From: Gordonibacter sp034932485
GTDB lineage: Bacteria; Actinomycetota; Coriobacteriia; Coriobacteriales; Eggerthellaceae
Assembly (NCBI GenBank): GCA_034932485.1
Contig: JAYFOQ010000014.1
Span: 1-64,000 of the forward strand
Direction of reading: 5' to 3'
Length of the DNA stretch: 64,000 nucleotides
A program made the translations under genes and the position numbers. Below, in pieces: positions 9,714 through 18,058 of this stretch. The first letter of the stretch is position 1, and each line of letters starts with the position of its first letter. The notes under the pieces were generated by a model, which saw only the letters and a list, made by a program, of their open reading frames with translations, had not been told where the DNA came from and did no database searches.

Positions 9714-9857
9714 GCTACTAAACATATTGGGTCACATAAGACTTGCGCGAAACTGCTTTGTGGTTACGGGGCGATAGAGGATGTATCTTCGCAGAGACCT
9801 CGTGAAAGACCTGCTCTTTCTTTCATCTTTTTTGTGAGCTGTGTTATCGTAGGTGAT

Positions 9858-10310
9858 ATGTATACCGAAAAGTTAACAAATAAAGCTCCAGTAGTCGCTG
9901 TTGTCGCTAGCTGGATACTGGTTATTGCGTGCGCCGGTTTTATCTTCTTTATGTCGTCGAACACCGATACAGGTTTAGGCAGCGACCTTGGACTATTGTC
10001 TACGGTGTTTCAGTACTTAAAGACAATTCAAACTCAGGTAGTAGGTCCTGATGTTGATGTTGTTTCCTCTCTTGGACATTTTTGCGAGTATGCGGCGTTA
10101 GGAGCGTTGCTCGCCAATGCTTTGCGCTGGCATTTGCCTATCGGGCGAGCCTGCATCGTTGCGGTGGCTTGTGCGAGTCTGTATGGAGTGTCTGATGAAC
10201 TTCACCAGCTATTTGTACCGGGACGCATGTGTGACCCGATAGATTGGTTGGTTGATACGATAGGTGCAAGTTTAGGATCAGCCTTAATGTATGTGATAAT
10301 GAAGAGGTAG
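9858..10310 (+). CDS. VanZ-family membrane protein
   Basis: About 150 residues with four or five hydrophobic helices. The VanZ hallmark residues are visible: SSLGHFCEYAALGALLANAL near the middle, and SDELHQLFVPGR followed by DPIDWLVDTIGASLGS near the end. VanZ proteins are small membrane proteins; some give low-level teicoplanin tolerance, but the biochemical role is unclear. Neighbouring LCP, GalE and phosphohexomutase genes suggest an envelope role. ATG at 9858 is used here; an in-frame GTG at 9834 would add eight residues. An AGGTGA lies very close to the ATG. Confidence 0.85.
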   Translation: MYTEKLTNKAPVVAVVASWILVIACAGFIFFMSSNTDTGLGSDLGLLSTVFQYLKTIQTQVVGPDVDVVSSLGHFCEYAALGALLANALRWHLPIGRACIVAVACASLYGVSDELHQLFVPGRMCDPIDWLVDTIGASLGSALMYVIMKR

Positions 10311-10353
10311 AAAGTTGTCTCTCGCGATGAGGAATTAGCCTAGGAAAGTTCTA

Positions 10354-10671
10354 TTATAGGCGAGCATGACGAGAGCGAGAATGAACTGCCGTACTGCTAC
10401 TTTCATCGTGCTGGGTGAGAAGTTCTTGAGGTGTGGTACCCAACGCATCGGCGAGGCGAAGAACGATAGAAAGGCGAGGATCTGCGGTCCCATTTTCGAT
10501 TCGGTTAAGAAAAGGGCGTCCTATCTCGACCATCATAGCGAATCGTTGTTTGGTAATCTTCGCGCGTTTACGCAGCCTGGTAACATTGCGGCCGAGAATA
10601 GCTGACGTGATAGTTAGCTCGTCAAGAGGCTCATGTTGTTTTGTTGTGGTATGTGCGGCGTTAGTTACCAT
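10354..10671 (-). CDS. XRE-family transcriptional regulator
   Basis: A 105-residue protein with a Cro/CI-type helix-turn-helix at about residues 28-82: LGRNVTRLRKRAKITKQRFA, then the recognition helix region GRPFLNRIENGTADPRLSIV and LADALGTTPQELL. There is no effector domain. The C-terminal tail is Ser/His/Arg-rich. It is convergent to vanZ and divergent from the LCP gene, separated from it by ~350 bp. Control of that LCP gene or autoregulation would be the simplest arrangement, but no operator is obvious. Confidence 0.85.
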   Translation of the reverse strand: MVTNAAHTTTKQHEPLDELTITSAILGRNVTRLRKRAKITKQRFAMMVEIGRPFLNRIENGTADPRLSIVLRLADALGTTPQELLTQHDESSSTAVHSRSRHARL

Positions 10672-11019
10672 GAAATAAAGCCTAGCCGCTCTTGAGGCTG
10701 ACTATGTAACCGCGAAAATACGTTTTGGCGAAATATCGGGAAACGTTGTTTTGCTATGTGTGCTTTATTCAAATGACATGCCAATTTTATGGCTCTTATC
10801 GCATCAATGTTAAAATGGTAAAGATTATTGTGCGGTTTGTGCATACCACCTCGAACGATGGGGGTTGTTTTGAGATGGCATTGTGGCGGCGCATAAGGAA
10901 CTCGCACGAGCGCAGGTTTCGGCGAAGCGGAAGGAGTGGAGGAGTGTTAATGCTAAGCATCCTCGTTGGACACTCGACTTTCGTTCAAACGATCGCTCGA
11001 AACCGTTGAGGAGAACTAT
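10672..11019. other. Divergent intergenic region, XRE regulator / LCP
   Basis: About 350 bp without a gene between divergently read genes. It should hold both promoters. A TAAAAT at 10811-10816 is a possible -10 for rightward transcription but lacks a good -35. No inverted repeat stands out. Confidence 0.4.
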
Positions 11020-12369
11020 ATGATGTCACGCAATTCTCGGTCCAACCGTCCTGCTGCGCGCTCTTCACGTGCGCCGCAATCGGCTCGGGCCGTTCGTTCT
11101 GCAAAGGCAGCTCAGTCCGGTCGTATTGCCTCTCGTGGCATGGCTGATCAGTTTGCACGCAGTCAAGGTATGAACTCAGCGAAGTCTTCAAGTTATCGCT
11201 CTGCTTACGAGTCAGGAAGTCAGGGGAGGAGCGCCAATACGGCCTATGCGCGTCAAACAGCAGCGAACCAATATTCGCGCAGTAATCCTCAATACGCTCG
11301 CAAAGCTAAAAAAGGAATGGGTCGCGGAAAGAAAATTGCGCTTGGCGTTCTGGCAGCGGTGTTGGTAGCGGTTGTTGGTGCAGGTACAGCGTTTGCTCTG
11401 TATATTAACTCTATCAATGAAGAATTAAACAAAGGTGATAAGTCGCAAGATGAAATTAATGCCATCTTTGATGTGCTTGCTCCCAAAAAAAGCTTCAATG
11501 AGCCATTTTATATGATGCTGATCGGTTCTGATAAACGAGTGGGAGACGATTCAGCTGGAGCTCGTTCCGATACGAACATTGTAGTGTGGGTTGATCCGGT
11601 AAATAATCTCGCCACGTTAGTGTCTATTCCTCGCGATACGATGATTGATATTGACAACGGAGTTGGCCGTGAGAAGTTCAATGCAGCTTACAACTACGGT
11701 GGTGCTTCTGCTACGATTCGTGAGGCCAGTCAATTGTTGGGTGTGGAGATTAGCCATTATGCGGAAATAAACTTTGACGAGATGGTGCAGCTGGTGGATT
11801 CGGTTGGTGGCGTGGATGTTGAGGTCACCGAGCGTATCGACGATACTGATGCCGATAACACGACCGATAATCCCGGAGGCGAGCGAATTATCATTGAGGA
11901 GGGAGTGCAGCATCTTAATGGTGAGGCTGCACTTGTGTTTGCGCGTAGTCGCGCTTTTGTTGATGGAGATTTTACTCGTACAGCTAATCAACGCAAGCTC
12001 ATTAGTGCTTTAGTGGATAAGGTTCTTGCATTGCCTGTTACCGAGCTGCCAAAAGTTATTCAAGCTTCGGCGAAATGCGTAACCACTGACTTATCGGTGA
12101 GCGACATTATTGCTCTGGCTGAGCAGTTCAAAAATAAGGGTGATCTTACGATGTATTCAGCAATGGCACCTTCGGCTATTGCTCCTGAATTGATAAATGG
12201 TGTTTCTTATGTACTCAATGATCCAGCTGCAACTAAAAAGATGATGACCGCAGTGGAGTCTGGCGAAGATCCTAGCACTATCGTTTCTACGGCTGACCCC
12301 TACTCGCTCCTTAATCAGAGTGGGGGAAGTTATCGATCATCGAGTAGCGGAGGAACTGGTTACTACTAA
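11020..12369 (+). CDS. LytR-CpsA-Psr (LCP) family cell-wall glycopolymer ligase
   Basis: About 449 residues. The first 100 are basic and Ser/Ala/Gln-rich and probably unstructured in the cytoplasm. One transmembrane helix (ALGVLAAVLVAVVGAGTAFA, about residues 107-126) precedes the extracellular LCP domain. LCP motifs visible are LIGSDKR, GARSDTNIVVWVDP, LVSIPRDTMIDI, KFNAAYNYGG and LNGEAALVFARSR. The conserved Arg and Asp residues bind the polyprenyl-pyrophosphate donor; LCP enzymes attach wall teichoic acid or other glycopolymers to peptidoglycan. ATG at 11020 follows GAGGAG with six bases spacing; a second ATG comes directly after. Neighbouring galE and phosphohexomutase could supply sugar precursors. 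Confidence 0.92.
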   Translation: MMSRNSRSNRPAARSSRAPQSARAVRSAKAAQSGRIASRGMADQFARSQGMNSAKSSSYRSAYESGSQGRSANTAYARQTAANQYSRSNPQYARKAKKGMGRGKKIALGVLAAVLVAVVGAGTAFALYINSINEELNKGDKSQDEINAIFDVLAPKKSFNEPFYMMLIGSDKRVGDDSAGARSDTNIVVWVDPVNNLATLVSIPRDTMIDIDNGVGREKFNAAYNYGGASATIREASQLLGVEISHYAEINFDEMVQLVDSVGGVDVEVTERIDDTDADNTTDNPGGERIIIEEGVQHLNGEAALVFARSRAFVDGDFTRTANQRKLISALVDKVLALPVTELPKVIQASAKCVTTDLSVSDIIALAEQFKNKGDLTMYSAMAPSAIAPELINGVSYVLNDPAATKKMMTAVESGEDPSTIVSTADPYSLLNQSGGSYRSSSSGGTGYY

Positions 12370-12437
12370 GTGTGGCTTTCGGGCGACGATTTTGGTTTGA
12401 TCGGGATTTTGGGATCATAACTATAGACTTAGGACAT

Positions 12438-12468
12438 AAAAAGGGAGCGAGGTGATCGCTCCCTTTTT
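12438..12468. terminator. Bidirectional terminator between LCP and galE
   Basis: AAAAAGGGAGCGA pairs with TCGCTCCCTTTTT around a five-base loop. The A-run and T-run let it serve both convergent genes. Confidence 0.92.
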
Positions 12469-12495
12469 ATAGATGTTTGTTGTCTAGTCGAGGCA

Positions 12496-13626
12496 CTATG
12501 AGGTAGTGTAACCGTCAGGATTGCCTGACTGCCAACGCCAGCTATCAACGCACATACGTTCAAGATCATACTGGGCGACCCATCCCAGTTCCTCGGATGC
12601 CTTGTTGCATGCAGCAAAATTTTCAGCGATATCTCCTGCGCGTCGCGGTTTCACTTCATAGGGAATGGGGTGTCCGCATGCCCGCTCAAACGCATGAATC
12701 ACATCAAGCACGCTTGATCCCGTACCCGTGCCAAGGTTGAAAATTCCAATACCGCTGCGTGTTCCATCGGCAGCGGGCGCTCCTTTGATTGAGCCGAGGC
12801 CAATTGGCTCTCCCGTACCAGTTTTTCCACCCATCCAGTCAAGTGCTGCCACGTGTCCTTGTGCTAGATCGACCACGTGAATGTAGTCGCGCACACCCGT
12901 GCCGTCGGGTGTAGCATAGTCGTCACCGAATACTCCTACGCTTGGCAATTTACCTACGGCGACCTGTGCCACATAGGGCAATAGATTATTCGGAATACCT
13001 TTTGGATCTTCTCCAATGAGCCCGCTTTCATGCGCGCCGATGGGGTTAAAATAGCGCAGCAATACGATATTCCACTCGTTGTCACCTATATACAAATCTG
13101 TAAGCACCTGTTCAAGCATGCTCTTGGTTTGTCCGTAAGGATTCGTAGCCTCATGCTTAGGACATTCTTCGGTGATGGGGATGAAAGCAGGCTCGCCATA
13201 TACGGTGGCGCTCGATGAAAATACGAGATTCTTTACGCCGTATTCTCGCGCAACTGAACAGAGCACTAAAGTGCCCGCCAGGTTGTTCCAGTAATATTCA
13301 AGCGGCTTCTGTACGCTTTCGCCCACGGCTTTGAATCCGGCAAAGTGGATGATGGCGTCAATCTCGTTTTCCTCGAAGACCCGTCCAAGAGCTTCGCGAT
13401 CGAGAATATTCGCTTCGTAGAATGACAGCCTGTTGTCTTGGACGCCCGTGATCTTACGTACGCGATCAAGTGCGACAACGCTCGAATTGCTTAAGTCGTC
13501 AACAACGACCACCTGGTATCCGCGGTTTAGCAACTCGATGCAGGTGTGGCTACCGATGAAGCCAGCTCCGCCAGTAACTAGCACGCAAATGCCAGAGGAG
13601 TCCTTTGCAAGCCCCTTGTTCGCCAT
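12496..13626 (-). CDS. galE: UDP-glucose 4-epimerase
   Basis: A 376-residue extended short-chain dehydrogenase. The NAD-binding loop VLVTGGAGFIGSH is at about residues 15-27. The catalytic Ser/Thr region VFSSSATVYGEP and the YxxxK pair (YGQTKSMLEQ) follow. RYFNPIGAHESG and VRDYIHVVDLAQGH are diagnostic of GalE. It interconverts UDP-glucose and UDP-galactose, for galactose use and for galactosyl units of envelope polymers. The C-terminal part has a short Gly/Thr-rich insertion (TGTGEPIGLGSIKGAPAADG), and the protein is ~35 residues longer than usual. It stands alone on the minus strand. Confidence 0.95.
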   Translation of the reverse strand: MANKGLAKDSSGICVLVTGGAGFIGSHTCIELLNRGYQVVVVDDLSNSSVVALDRVRKITGVQDNRLSFYEANILDREALGRVFEENEIDAIIHFAGFKAVGESVQKPLEYYWNNLAGTLVLCSVAREYGVKNLVFSSSATVYGEPAFIPITEECPKHEATNPYGQTKSMLEQVLTDLYIGDNEWNIVLLRYFNPIGAHESGLIGEDPKGIPNNLLPYVAQVAVGKLPSVGVFGDDYATPDGTGVRDYIHVVDLAQGHVAALDWMGGKTGTGEPIGLGSIKGAPAADGTRSGIGIFNLGTGTGSSVLDVIHAFERACGHPIPYEVKPRRAGDIAENFAACNKASEELGWVAQYDLERMCVDSWRWQSGNPDGYTTS

Positions 13627-13793
13627 GCCAACCTCGCTTTCGCTTTTACCGCTTGCTGCGGTGCTTTTGATACGGCTTGTTTCGTTTATCGTAACAGCAT
13701 AAAAGGTCTCTGGGTACGTCTTGGCAAAAAGAACAAGGCGCGATAGTGATTTTTGACCTATTTACTAAGAGATTAACTTGTGCATAATTATTC

Positions 13794-13822
13794 TTGACAT
13801 AGAATAATACGAGAGTTAGAAT
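13794..13822 (+). promoter_or_regulatory. Strong sigma-70-type promoter for a short transcript
   Basis: TTGACA (13794-13799), exactly 17 bp, then TAGAAT (13817-13822). This is the closest match to consensus noticed in the window, yet no open frame follows before a strong terminator 49 bases downstream. Confidence 0.8.
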
Positions 13823-13828
13823 GATTTC

Positions 13829-13908
13829 AAGAAAGAGAAGAACTCCTCTATCTCCTCTCTTCACTCGTCTAGATTAAGGCCGCCTCCCCCGCGGCCTTAA
13901 TCTATTTC
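13829..13908 (+). ncRNA. Candidate C-rich small RNA (~80 nt)
   Basis: A near-consensus promoter ends at 13822 and a perfect 13-bp GC-rich hairpin with T-containing tail lies at 13871-13903, leaving an ~80-nt transcript without a credible ORF. The 5' part can fold so that AAGAGA (13833-13838) pairs with TCTCTT (13856-13861). This exposes a loop that contains CTCCTCTATCTCC, an anti-Shine-Dalgarno-like sequence. The terminator loop is also C-rich (CTCCCCC). The loop bases 13843-13853 are exactly complementary to 16015-16025, the ribosome-binding site of the gene at 16033. A 5' leader of the mutase gene with an attenuator is the main alternative. Confidence 0.5.
13871..13906 (+). terminator. Intrinsic terminator of the candidate sRNA
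   Basis: AGATTAAGGCCGC (13871-13883) pairs perfectly with GCGGCCTTAATCT (13891-13903) around the seven-base loop CTCCCCC, followed by ATTTC. Confidence 0.8.
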
Positions 13909-14033
13909 ATCTCACTTTCGTTCTCTTTCGTGAGATTGGGTTGTCGCGTAAGTCGTTTGGCTATAATGATGTCAATGGGATGGAGACGGATTCGTATATA
14001 TTTTCTCCAACACTTGTGCGGAAAGGACTTTTT

Positions 14034-15446
14034 GTGACAGATATTCACTTCGGTACCGATGGCTGGCGCGCTATCATCGGCGATGATTTCACGGACGAAA
14101 ATTTGGTACGCGTGGTGGATGCTTCTGCACGTATCTTCAAAGAGGATGCTCTTTCTTCGGGTCGTTCGGTGGACGCGCCTGGCACGCTTATTGTGGGTCA
14201 TGATTGTCGCCGAGATGCCCATGCCTATGCACAGCTTGCTGCCGAAGTGGCGGCATCGTATGGCTTTGTCGTGAAACTCACGCAGGATTATTGCCCCACA
14301 CCCACCTTGTGTTGGTCGGTGGCTCAAGATGCCAATGCCGTGGGGGGCATAATGCTGACAAGCAGTCATAATCCTGCTGAGTACTTAGGTGTAAAACTGC
14401 GCATGTCCGATGGAGGGGCTGCCGGTAAAGATTTTACTGACCGGGTTGAGGCGGTATTACCCGAGGTTGCTACCGAAGCGCGTGATACCTATGAAACAGT
14501 AGATCTTATGACTCCTTACCTCGATGTGTTGAAGCAGCGTGTCGATGGAGATGCTATTCGGAACGCCCAGCTGCGTGTTGTGGTAGACCCGCTGTATGGC
14601 GCTGGCCGCGGCTACTTGGCAGACCTTCTTCGTGATCTGGGTGTTGAGGTATGCGAGATCAATAACGAGCAAGATCCCACGTTTGACGGACTTCACCCCG
14701 AGCCTATTCCGCCTTGGGTAGATCGCTGTATTGCTAAAGTCCCGGAAAAGGGTTTTGATGCAGGTTTTATTAACGATGGTGATGCCGATCGTATTGGTGC
14801 AGTTGATGAGCGGGGCAACTTTGTGAACCCTCATCGCATTATTACGTTGCTGGTGTCTCACTTGGCTGAAGATAAGGGGCTAAACGGCCGCGTCGTATCT
14901 ACCATTACAGCTTCGGCAATGTTGGCCCGCCAGTGTAAACGCCTTGGTCTGGAACTTACGAGTACCCCCGTAGGTTTCAAATGGATTTACGCCGAGATGG
15001 AAAAAGGCGACGTTATGCTAGGTGGTGAAGAATCGGGTGGCATTGGTATCCCTGGACATGTTATGGAGCGCGATGGCTTACTTATGGCGCTACTATTGGC
15101 TGAAACAATGGCGCAGCGTGGCATGAGCTTGGGTCAGTTGGTGGACGATATGTTCGATAAGGTGGGCAAGCTGGAGTTTGAGCGTCGTGGTCTTTCTATT
15201 ACAGAAGCTCAGATGGCAAACTTCCGTACCACCATTGTGCCATCTTACGCCCCCGAGAGTGTAGCGGGTAAGCAGGTGTTGGCGTTCGATCGCCGCGACG
15301 GGGTAAAGTTCTCCTTAGAGGGCGATGCGTGGGTAATGATGCGTCCTTCTGGTACAGAGCCCCTTGTTCGTATCTATGCCGAGGCTGAGACGGTTGATGA
15401 GGTTTCGGCGCTGCTCGATGCCGCAGCAGCGGTGGTCACCGCGTAA
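14034..15446 (+). CDS. Phosphoglucomutase/phosphomannomutase family protein
   Basis: About 470 residues of the alpha-D-phosphohexomutase family. It starts (M)TDIHFGTDGWRAIIGDDF. The phosphoserine loop is TSSHNP near residue 110, the Mg loop DGDADR near 248, the sugar-binding loop GGEESGG near 330, and the phosphate-binding loop RPSGTEPLVR near 437. It moves phosphate between C1 and C6 of a hexose, feeding sugar nucleotide synthesis together with galE across the intergenic region. GTG at 14034 is chosen because AAAGGA lies six bases before it and family similarity begins there. An upstream in-frame extension to 13941 exists but lacks a good ribosome site. Glucose or mannose specificity cannot be decided from motifs alone. 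Confidence 0.92.
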   Translation: MTDIHFGTDGWRAIIGDDFTDENLVRVVDASARIFKEDALSSGRSVDAPGTLIVGHDCRRDAHAYAQLAAEVAASYGFVVKLTQDYCPTPTLCWSVAQDANAVGGIMLTSSHNPAEYLGVKLRMSDGGAAGKDFTDRVEAVLPEVATEARDTYETVDLMTPYLDVLKQRVDGDAIRNAQLRVVVDPLYGAGRGYLADLLRDLGVEVCEINNEQDPTFDGLHPEPIPPWVDRCIAKVPEKGFDAGFINDGDADRIGAVDERGNFVNPHRIITLLVSHLAEDKGLNGRVVSTITASAMLARQCKRLGLELTSTPVGFKWIYAEMEKGDVMLGGEESGGIGIPGHVMERDGLLMALLLAETMAQRGMSLGQLVDDMFDKVGKLEFERRGLSITEAQMANFRTTIVPSYAPESVAGKQVLAFDRRDGVKFSLEGDAWVMMRPSGTEPLVRIYAEAETVDEVSALLDAAAAVVTA

Positions 15447-15459
15447 GGTTCGTTGTTTA

Positions 15460-15969
15460 CTAGTCACCAAATTTTGGGAGTTTCTTGAGCAGCGCCCAGG
15501 CAACTTGTTTGTCATGGGCGCTGTTTAATAAATCTTCAAATGACGTAAAAGCAACGAGACTGCGTCCAAACAAGCGATTGGCCGCATTGAGCGTAAGTGC
15601 TTGGTGGTATGTTCTCTCCAAGGCGGCAGTAGCCACTTTGTCGGTAGCAATTATAATGAGAGGATCAAGGCCTTCTATCAGTAAAAACAAGGCGCTCTCA
15701 TCGAGGGAGGGTCTCTCTTCTGAAGGTCTTTCTTCCAAGGTGATAAAGGTGCATGCATTACGTCCATATCCTCGTGCGGCGGTCGAGTTACAGAGTGCCG
15801 TTTTTGCTGTTTCGGAAAGCGGGTGGGAGCATACTACGATTGCCGTCGCTTCGTAAGCGCCGGACACATAGGGAGCGAACAGTTCCCTCGTTTCAGAGAG
15901 GGTCACCTCGTACATGTTACCATTTGCGGAATTTTTCACACTGCCCCTTGCGGCCGTCGACTGTTCCAC
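15460..15969 (-). CDS. Conserved-looking hypothetical protein
   Basis: A 169-residue soluble protein I do not recognise. It is mixed in composition, with two cysteines (VVCSHPL and TALCNSTAARGYGRNAC region). Hydrophobic beta strands such as ALFLLIEGLDPLIIIATD and an Arg/Lys-poor C-terminus suggest an alpha/beta fold. The GTG at 15969 has no clear ribosome site; ATG at 15915 (MYEVTLSE) is an alternative, also without one. It is convergent with the mutase gene with only 13 bp between stops, and divergent from the nikR operon. Its function is unknown. Confidence 0.65.
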   Translation of the reverse strand: MEQSTAARGSVKNSANGNMYEVTLSETRELFAPYVSGAYEATAIVVCSHPLSETAKTALCNSTAARGYGRNACTFITLEERPSEERPSLDESALFLLIEGLDPLIIIATDKVATAALERTYHQALTLNAANRLFGRSLVAFTSFEDLLNSAHDKQVAWALLKKLPKFGD

Positions 15970-16032
15970 GTATAACGATCATGATAGCACGCACGGGGCG
16001 TTACCCCGTTCAATAGATAGAGGAGGAGTGCT

Positions 16033-16287
16033 ATGTGCACCAATGGAGTAAATACCAATCAACTCGAGCAGATGATCGATCAAATCGACGACCATATTAA
16101 GTTAGAACGTCGTTGGGTTCATACGCTAGGGCATAATGCTGGCGACGCTGGGTTTGTCAGCGCTTCCGAAAAGCTGCATACTGCCCAAGCTTTGCTCGAC
16201 GAAGTACGCTCGCTTCTTGGTGAGGCGAAGGATGTGCTTGAGGACGATGCTGAAAGTGTCAGCAACGTCACTGTCAGCTTAGTTTAG
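16033..16287 (+). CDS. Small acidic helical protein upstream of nikR
   Basis: An 84-residue acidic protein I do not recognise: MCTNGVNTNQLEQ at the start, then helices rich in Asp, Glu, Leu and Ala, with His22, His31 and His35 in the first half. There is no signal peptide or membrane helix. An unusually strong AGAGGAGGAG precedes the ATG, and 11 bases of that region (16015-16025) are exactly complementary to the loop of the candidate sRNA at 13829-13908. It ends 8 bp before nikR, so the two are almost certainly cotranscribed. A metal-linked role is only a guess from that position. Confidence 0.75.
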   Translation: MCTNGVNTNQLEQMIDQIDDHIKLERRWVHTLGHNAGDAGFVSASEKLHTAQALLDEVRSLLGEAKDVLEDDAESVSNVTVSLV

Positions 16288-16295
16288 GTACGCGT

Positions 16296-16718
16296 ATGAG
16301 CAATGACCTAATGCGTTTTTCGGTTGCGATGCCCGAAGACTTGCTCGTGCGTTTTGATCGGCTTGTTGCCCGTCGTGGCTTGGCGAAAAACCGCAGTGAA
16401 GTGGTGCGCGACTTGGTTCGTGACGCGCTGGTAGAGGATGATTGTTCTTCGCCGGGTGCTGAAGTTGTAGGAACTCTGACCATTGTGTTTGATCATCACG
16501 CCAGTGATTTGCAGGAAAAACTGCATGCCATACAGCACGATTATTTCGAGTCTATTATTTCGTCGCTGCACGTACACTTAGACTCACACAACTGTCTTGA
16601 AGTTATCGTGTTGCGTGGCGAGACGGGTCTCGTACAAGATGTGGCAAACCTTATCCTCGGTACTAAAGGTGTGAAAAACGGCCGTTTGGTAGTTACCACT
16701 ACGGGGCAGTACATCTAA
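16296..16718 (+). CDS. nikR: Nickel-responsive ribbon-helix-helix regulator
   Basis: A 140-residue NikR. The N-terminal ribbon-helix-helix (MRFSVAMPEDLLVRFD, then RSEVVRDLVRDAL) binds DNA. The C-terminal ACT-like domain carries the nickel ligands: His in VFDHHASDL and the HVHLDSHNCLEV segment, whose His, His and Cys give the square-planar site near residues 92-101. When loaded with Ni(II), NikR represses nickel uptake and sometimes controls hydrogenase or urease genes. hypE lies 150 bp downstream, which fits a nickel theme. I found no convincing GTATGA-N16-TCATAC operator near here. Confidence 0.95.
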   Translation: MSNDLMRFSVAMPEDLLVRFDRLVARRGLAKNRSEVVRDLVRDALVEDDCSSPGAEVVGTLTIVFDHHASDLQEKLHAIQHDYFESIISSLHVHLDSHNCLEVIVLRGETGLVQDVANLILGTKGVKNGRLVVTTTGQYI

Positions 16719-16808
16719 CACTGATTGCATGGTGAATGCAGTAAACGGAATACTTCAAGTGAGTCATTCTATGTGCCATCAATAAAAACCTGTCGTGGTG
16801 AGGTAGGG

Positions 16809-16824
16809 TGTTTCACGTGAAACA
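16809..16824. promoter_or_regulatory. parS: parS site 2
   Basis: The same perfect 16-bp palindrome TGTTTCACGTGAAACA as at 217-232, here in the 150-bp gap between nikR and hypE. Flanks differ from those of site 1, so this is not a duplicated segment. The site is 45 bp before the hypE start and could influence that promoter by ParB spreading. Confidence 0.93.
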
Positions 16825-16868
16825 TTTTCGAAGCACGATAGCTAGCTAAAAAAGAAAGAGGACAGACG

Positions 16869-17891
16869 ATGGACACCACGGTTATGCTGGGACACGGTAG
16901 CGGCGGCACGATGATGAAGCGCATTATCGACGACGTGTTCTTTGCTGCCTACGCAGGCGACGAACTGTTGCGTGGAGATGACGCTGCGGTGCTACCCGCT
17001 GCAGAGCCAGGAGAGCGTCTATCATTTTCTACCGACAGCTTTGTGGTTGCTCCTCATTTCTTCCCGGGCGGAGATATTGGACGATTGGCCATTTGTGGAA
17101 CCGTGAACGATGTGGCTACCAGTGGGGCAACACCTCGTTATTTAAGCTGCGGCTTCATTTTAGAAGAAGGGTTTCCTATCGAAGATCTTAAGCGTATTTG
17201 CGCTTCGATGGCGGAGGCAGCACATGAGGCTGGTGTAGTGCTGGTTACTGGTGACACCAAAGTTGTAAATCGGGGTCACGGCGACGGGGTATTTATCAAC
17301 ACAAGCGGCGTGGGAACGCTGCCTGAAGGTGTCAATTTGGGCGGCGCGCAATGCCGACCAGGAGACAAGGTGCTGGTAACGGGAACCCTCGGAGATCATG
17401 GTATTACCATTATGAGTTGTCGTGAGCTGTTGTCGTTTTCTGCCGATTTAGAAAGCGATGCGGCTCCGCTTAATCACCTTATTGCCGAGGTATTGGCTGC
17501 TGCTCCCCATACGCGCTGCTTTCGCGACCCAACGCGTGGAGGATTGGCATCCACTTTGAATGAACTCGCGGGACAGGCGCAGGTGGATATTACCATCGAC
17601 GAAGATGCTGTGCCCGTAAAGGATGTCGTGCGTGGGGCGTGTGAAATGCTGGGGTATGACGCATTGCAGGTAGCCAACGAAGGTAAGATGGTGTGTGTTG
17701 TTGCAGCTGACGAGGCGGAGGCCGCCCTTGCTGCCATGCGCGCGAATCGCTATGGCATTGATGCTGCCATAATTGGTGAAGTGACTGCCGCTCAACCTGA
17801 GCGCGGATCTAAGGTGTTCCTTCGCACGGCGTTTGGTGGCACGCGTATTCTGGACATGCTGGTGGGCGAGCAGTTGCCGCGCATCTGCTAG
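16869..17891 (+). CDS. hypE: Hydrogenase expression/formation protein HypE
   Basis: A 340-residue HypE of the PurM/AIR synthase fold. N-terminal HGSGGTMMKR and the ATP-binding region (LLRGDDAAVLP, STDSFVV) are followed by GTVNDVATSGATP and LVTGDTKVV. The protein ends exactly in PRIC, whose terminal Cys is carbamoylated by HypF and dehydrated to thiocyanate to make the cyanide ligand of the NiFe site. AGAGGA precedes the ATG. No other hyp genes are visible in the window, so the partners must be elsewhere. Placement after nikR suggests nickel-linked regulation. Confidence 0.95.
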   Translation: MDTTVMLGHGSGGTMMKRIIDDVFFAAYAGDELLRGDDAAVLPAAEPGERLSFSTDSFVVAPHFFPGGDIGRLAICGTVNDVATSGATPRYLSCGFILEEGFPIEDLKRICASMAEAAHEAGVVLVTGDTKVVNRGHGDGVFINTSGVGTLPEGVNLGGAQCRPGDKVLVTGTLGDHGITIMSCRELLSFSADLESDAAPLNHLIAEVLAAAPHTRCFRDPTRGGLASTLNELAGQAQVDITIDEDAVPVKDVVRGACEMLGYDALQVANEGKMVCVVAADEAEAALAAMRANRYGIDAAIIGEVTAAQPERGSKVFLRTAFGGTRILDMLVGEQLPRIC

Positions 17892-17962
17892 TAAGGAAGT
17901 CGCTCTCTTCTTGCATCCATAAGAGAATCACTGCCGCAGCCTGAAAAAATTGCCAATTTTTC

Positions 17963-17990
17963 TTGCATTTGTGGGGAACCATGGTATCTT
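17963..17990 (+). promoter_or_regulatory. Promoter of the ferredoxin gene
   Basis: TTGCAT (17963-17968), 16-bp spacer, TATCTT (17985-17990). It lies about 70 bases upstream of the ferredoxin start, after the end of hypE. Confidence 0.55.
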
Positions 17991-18058
17991 GCGGGCAGTA
18001 GATTTTTGGGGAAGCTGGCCGCGCCGTTGCGGGGCTTTCGGATTAGAAGGAGACGGTT

